From Mikania micrantha (Eukaryota > Streptophyta > Magnoliopsida > Asterales > Asteraceae), in contig CM018695.1 in the NCBI GenBank assembly GCA_009363875.1, positions 69,121,313 to 69,185,312 of the forward strand: a stretch of 64,000 bases of DNA, written 5' to 3'. Positions 58,842-64,000 of this stretch are shown here, in pieces. Position 1 is the stretch's first letter, and every line of letters starts with the position of its first letter. A model generated the notes under the pieces. The model worked only from the letters and a program-made list of their open reading frames with translations. It was not told the DNA's origin and did no database searches. The position numbers and the translations under genes were made by a program.

Positions 58842-60950
58842 TGTCACACCCCCACCTCCGCGTCACCAGACGACGTCATTTTTAAAGGTAGCGGAAGCAT
58901 AGCAGCGAAGTCTCGAAGGTGAGGGGTGACTTACTTGATCCGGTATCATAACACACATAGTTAAGAAAAGCACTAATTACAAATCACGACAAATATTTAT
59001 TACATGTCCTGAATATCCGTTCACAACTTAAGTTCCTTCTATTACATCCCAAGTCCTAATTACATGGTGCGTGCACAGTTGTTTCCTCACCGTTGGTACT
59101 GATTACCTGTAAAAGATTTAAAGTTTAAAAATATCAGTATAAAACTGGTGAGTTCATAAATAAGACTCGATACAATATGATATGATAGTAAAGTCAATGG
59201 TACACATTAACATAAGTGAATAATCATGTGACCCGTATCCAGATCCTTTCTGACAGTCCAGTCTAGAAAATAACCGAAGTTAAACTCCGTGCCTCTAACT
59301 CAATGTCTCACTACATCAAGTCGATACCAAGAATGGTGACAAGCATTCACACAAGGGTAGACGCTATCTATCCATGAATGGGGTTGTCAGCCCGATAGTA
59401 CTATCTTTGTCCACACATTCGGCCCCACATGGGTTAACCAGATACAGTTGGTTTTGAGGACTTTTGTTGTACACAGAAAATAGTCATAATCCCATGACAC
59501 CCACATGCAAGCCGGTATTGCAATTGTTACTAAACATATCACACGTTTGATAAAGATTTCATAATAGTCACCCCGATGTTAAGAAAACAGTAAAAGAAAA
59601 GGGGTTGTATGAAACTCACCTGAAGTTTATGAAAAGATAAAATCACACGAACGGTGGCTAAAAATGCTAATCTGCATTAGTTTATTTATAATTAATTATT
59701 TGTGTTTTAACTTGCTGATTAGATCTGTTTGAACGTTCAATGTCACCGACATTGTAATGAAAAGTCATCGAACTAACATTAGATGTTTAATTAATTATTT
59801 AGTCTAATATCATACAATGTACTATAATGTAGGTACCTATACCCGTTTAGATACCTTGTGTTAAGTTGATGACTCATTGAATTAGCCGGGATAATCTCCG
59901 ACTAATTAGTTAGGTAATGCTGTTGATTATATTACTTAAATAGTCCCTAGATGAAATCTCGGCTTAGGAATGATTAATTCTTGTCACTAATTATCCATGT
60001 ATCACAAAACATAACAATATGACATTTGAATAGGTTAAACAATCATGTTTAACATATTAATCCGACTGTTATCATAAAACCAGACAGTTATTCCAATTGG
60101 TAGGGTAATAACTGTGATTAGTTTGAAACACTTGGGATTAACCTTGCATTTCAAAGATTAACCAAAATAATCACTTACATTGTCATAATCCAATGGTTTA
60201 AACCATTAGAAGTATTGTTATGGTTTAGTGAAAACCGGGCATTATAACGGATCAAAACAGGCATTTACCCGTTAACAAGACAAGTTATCCGTCAAAAATC
60301 ATTCCTAGCTATCATCTAAGCAATAATCAACAACCCTAACTATATCATTACGTTCAAAAACACGATCTAATCAATGAAGATCAAGTCAGAAGGTTAAAAA
60401 GGATAGTTACCCAAATCAGACGATTCTACGGACAAAATCACGATCAGGACGTGTATACACGTTCACCGGTTCGAGCTGGACGTTCTGGTGGTGTCAAATA
60501 TGAGTTTTGGTGGGAGATTGGTCAAGATCTTGAGTTAAAGAGGTTTAAAGTCGAGAGGAAAGAAAAATAAAATTTTCTGCATGCTTCTGCGATTTAACAA
60601 CCTGGTTCAGCAGACCGACCTACTCGTCGCGTATCGCGACGAGTGGCCCACATGTCGTCGCGTACCGCGAGGGATTCCGGATAAGATTTGATATCGTGAC
60701 TTGTCGCGTACCGCGACAAGACTCCAAGGAGTCGTCGCGTACCGCGAGGAATCCAATTTCAAGATTTTTCTTCGTTTCGCGATTCCGGACAATCCGTAAC
60801 TCGGTTTCACGCACGGTTTTCTCCCATGTTCCCAATTTCTCGCACACTTTAAACCTGTAATGATTAAAATCATCAATTTAACACAGATTCCTAGAACGAC
60901 CAAACGTGCTCGTGTTATTGATGACGTAATGTTTACCTGCAATTGTCACA
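58842..60950 (-). repeat. 3' LTR of the minus-strand chromovirus
   Basis: 2109 bp. Read on the minus strand it starts TGTGACAATTGC at 60950, immediately after a purine tract, and ends GGGGGTGTGACA at 58842. It holds hairpins at 60622-60750, a donor-like GG/GTAACTATCC near 60411, and a CAG/GTGAGTTTC (59619) and TTTTACAG/G (59107) pair enclosing 513 bp. Confidence 0.85.
60622..60750. repeat. Array of CGCG-N3-CGCG hairpin motifs in the chromovirus LTR
   Basis: Four dyads. The first has 10-bp arms (ACTCGTCGCG) around TAT (60622-60644), the third 9-bp arms (CTTGTCGCG) around TAC (60700-60720); the second (near 60655) and fourth (near 60733) have 5-bp TCGCG arms. Outer arm bases vary between copies yet remain complementary. 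Confidence 0.8.
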
Positions 60951-60963
60951 GTCTCCTCCTGTT
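60951..60963 (-). other. Polypurine tract of the chromovirus
   Basis: ACAGGAGGAGAC on the minus strand, ending at the base before the 3' LTR and about 50 bp after the pol stop codon. Confidence 0.8.
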
Positions 60964-61011
60964 ACAGAAATTTCGTCCCGAAATTTGCTTTAACTCCTAC
61001 AGTTTGATCGC

Positions 61012-64000
61012 CTATGTAAACAAATGAGGATACTTCTGTTTCATGCGGTCTTCACGTTCCCAAGTGTACTCTGGCCCTCGTTTAGAATTCCATTTGACTT
61101 TTACAATTGGTATTCGACTTCGTTTGAGGGTCTTTTCATCTCGATCCATTACTTCGACTGGTTCTTCCGTGAACTGTTGGTTTTCGGCAATGTGTATCTC
61201 ATCAAGAGGTATGACTAGTGACTCGTCCAATAGGCACTTTTTTAGATTCGAGACATGAAACACATCATGTATGTTACTAAGTTCTGAGGGTAACTCTAAT
61301 CTGTATGCTACCATTCCAATCCTTTCAAGAATTGTAAATGGTCCTACAAATCTTGGTGAGAGTTTTCCTCGTTTTTCCGAATCTGAAAATACCTTTCCAG
61401 GGAGAGACTTTTAGCATCACTTTATCACCAATCTGGAATTCGAGTGGTCTACGTCGATTATCAGCATAACTCTTCTGTCGATCGCATGCTGCTTTAATTC
61501 GTTCCTGAATGAGCGCGATCTTATCAGTCGTTTCCTGGATCAGTTCCGGGCCAATAATCTGACTTTCACCTACTTCTGACCAACACACAGGAGATCGGCA
61601 TTTGCGCCCGTACAAAGCTTCAAATGGAGCACATTGGATACTAGTATGATAGCTGTTATTATAAGAAAATTCAACCAATGGCAGATGAGTATCCCAGCTA
61701 CCTCCAAAATCAATTACACAGCTTCGAAGCATGTCTTCTAATGTTTGATTTGTACGTTCAGTCTGCCCATCCGTTTGTGGATGATAAGCTGTGCTCATGT
61801 TGATCTGTGTACCCAAGGCATGTTGAAGAGTTTGCCAAAAACGTGACATAAATCGACTATCTCTATCAGAAATAATAGAGATTGGCACTCCATGTCGCAT
61901 TACGATTTCGTTGATGTAGAGTTTAGCTAAACGGTCCATGGAATAGTCTTCCCGAATTGGTAAGAAATGTGCTGATTTGGTAAGGCGATCTACAATGACC
62001 CAAATAGCATCATGGTTATGCGCCGTTCTGGGTAATTTAGTGATGAAATCCATGGAAATTTGTTCCCATTTCCACATAGGGATTTCTGGTTGTTGCAATA
62101 GTCCAGATGGTCTTTGATGTTCTGCCTTAACCTTAAGGCACGTTAAGCATTTATTCACATATTCTGCTATTTGTTTCTTCATACCAGGCCACCAGTAGAA
62201 GTCTTTGAGATCTTTATACATCTTGTCAGTACCTGGATGAATAGAATATTTGGATTTGTGAGCTTCGTCCAAGATAATTGGTCTGATATTACCAAGTACT
62301 GGGATCCATGCTCGGTTTTTGAAATATAATATTCCATCCGTTTTGGTTTCAAGTTGTTTATCTAACCCTCGTAATTTCTCAACGGTGTAATTTGTTGTTT
62401 GCAAGGCCTGCCGTTGAGTTTCACGTATTTGAGGGTTTAGACTAGTTTGAATCGTCATTTCCAGCGCTTTCACACGTATGGGTTTGACTCTCTCTTTGCG
62501 ACTTAAAGCATCGGCTACAACATTTGCTTTACCTGGGTGGTAACGGATTTCGCAGTCATAGTCGTTCAGAAGTTCCACCCATCGCCTTTGTCGCATATTT
62601 AGCATTTTCTGATCTAGAATGTGTTGAAGACTTTTGTGATCTGTATAGACCGTACACTTCGTCCCGTACAAGTAATGTCTCCATATCTTGAGTGCAAACA
62701 CTACTGCACCAAGTTCTAGATCATGAGTGGTGTAATTCTTCTCGTGTACTTTTAGCTGCCGAGAAGCATAGGCAATCACCTTGTTGTTCTGCATCAGCAC
62801 ACACCCGAGTCCTTGACGTGAGGCATCACAGAAGACTATGAAATTCTCTGTGCCTTCTGGTAGTGCCAGAATAGGTGCATTGCAGAGTTTATGCTTCAAC
62901 AGTTGAAATGCCTCCTCCTGTTGAGAGTCCCATATGAACTTTTGATCTTTCTGGGTTAGAGTAGTTAAAGGCAAGGCTATCTTTGAAAAGTTCTTGATGA
63001 ATCTTCTGTAATAGCCCGCTAACCCTAAGAATTGACGAATCTCTGTTGGGGTTTTCGGTGTCTCCCATTGCTTTACCGCTTCAATCTTGCTGGGATCCAC
63101 TTGTATACCATTTTCATTTACTACATGCCCAAGAAACTGGACTTCCCGTAACCAGAACTCACATTTGGAAAATTTGGCATAAAGTTTCTCATGTGCTAAA
63201 AGTTCCAAGATCAGTTTTAAGTGTTGCACATGTTCTTGTTGACTGCGGGAGTAAATGAGAATGTCATCAATAAAAACAATCACGAATTTATCCAAGTAAG
63301 GTCTACACACACGATTCATCAGATCCATAAACACTGCAGGCGCATTAGTCAGCCCGAAGGGCATTACTAAAAACTCATAATGCCCGTATCGAGTTCGAAA
63401 AGCTGTTTTAGAAACATCATCATCATGGATTCGTAGTTGATGATATCCAGATCTGAGATCGATTTTTGAAAAATAGATAGCACCTTGCAATTGATCGAAT
63501 AGATCATCTATACGGGGTAGTGGATAACGATTTTTGATTGTCAATTTATTGAGTTCCCGATAGTCGATACACATCCTGAGAGTACCGTCCTTCTTTTTCA
63601 CAAAAAGGATAGGTGCGCCCCAAGGTGAGTAACTCGGTCTAATGAAACCTTTGTCTAAAAGTTCCTGTAATTGACTCGATAGTTCTTGCATTTCCGATGG
63701 AGCCAATCGGTAAGGAGCTTTAGCTATAGGTGCTGCTCCTGGTACTAAGTCAATACGAAACTCAACTTGTCTCACTGGGGGTAATCCTGATATATCGTCA
63801 GGAAAAACTTCAGGATATTCTCGAACTACAGGAATGTCTTCAATACGTTTTTGATGTGGTTTGTTTTCAGTCACGTAAGCTAAAAAGGCTTGACAGCCCT
63901 TTCTTAAGCACTTTCGAGCTTGCATACATGATATGATACTCAGTTTCCTGCCAGCCCTTTCACCTTGTATCATAAGTGTATCACCATTTGGTAATGAAAT
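61012..64000 (-). pseudogene. Tekay/Del-type chromovirus pol, one frameshift, 5' end off window
   Basis: The frame is open from the window edge (no stop before 64000, preceding the ATG at 63973) down to 61325, then continues in another frame to a stop at 61012. Order on the minus strand: end of the protease region; RT with [20 protein letters not shown] and the catalytic FIDDILIYS; RNase H with [14 protein letters not shown] and [11 protein letters not shown]; the HHCC integrase zinc region ([12 protein letters not shown]); integrase core Asp/Asp/Glu in [18 protein letters not shown] and [10 protein letters not shown]; and a chromodomain-like C terminus (PEYTWEREDRMKQKYPHLF), the Tekay/Del chromovirus pattern. 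The only break is an extra base in a five-T run at 61372-61376. All catalytic residues I could check are present. Confidence 0.9.

Overview
The window is repeat-dominated nuclear DNA of a eudicot plant, probably Asteraceae (the family is inferred from the general look of the repeats and was not tested). Plant origin is shown by two BAHD acyltransferase copies with the family's single-intron layout, Tekay/Del-like Ty3/gypsy and Sirevirus-like Ty1/copia elements, a tRNA-derived SINE, Helitron and CACTA ends, and fragments of plant mobile domain, Ulp1-like and OEP16-like genes. Only one host gene looks intact.

Layout. 1-6316: 5' LTR of a plus-strand Ty3/gypsy element, split by an antisense solo LTR of the same family (912-5131, target duplication GCTGC), then a primer-binding site and a broken gag-protease gene (6493-8002). 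8043 to about 10100: LTR of another, minus-strand element. 10690-32492: a small CACTA-like element holds a Sirevirus-type Ty1/copia element (10869-32214, duplication AAAAT); its gag holds a solo gypsy LTR (13298-22540, CAGAG), which itself holds two more solo LTRs (14128-18547, CTTAC; 19363-21267, TTTTA). Each duplication was read directly, so the order of insertion is clear. The Sirevirus retains two zinc knuckles, protease, integrase, RT and RNase H motifs and a long third coding region after pol, all with frameshifts or stops.

33075-42060: foldback and MITE-like elements around the one intact host gene, a two-exon 452-codon BAHD acyltransferase (37016-39562). 43090-49166: a second, related BAHD copy, now a pseudogene (lost TATA box, 1-bp deletion, 4-bp insertion, early stop), whose intron has grown to about 4.8 kb and holds a SINE with a 13-bp target duplication and Helitron-like ends. 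49.6-57.7 kb: gene and element fragments (plant mobile domain, C48/Ulp1-like protease, minus-strand retroelement remnant, a 407-bp Helitron, an OEP16-like exon set with a duplicated exon, an internally deleted hAT element). 57878-64000: a plus-strand LTR cut by an antisense, Tekay/Del-type chromovirus whose pol is one frameshift from open.

How parts relate: the two BAHD copies are a tandem duplication with one functional and one decayed member. Nearly everything else is layered transposition, with repeated removal of gypsy interiors to leave solo LTRs. I found no clearly new protein system. The least explained signals are the arrays of tight hairpins in LTR promoter regions, the conserved splice-like signals inside the giant LTRs, and foldback elements that share arm sequence but carry different central minisatellites.
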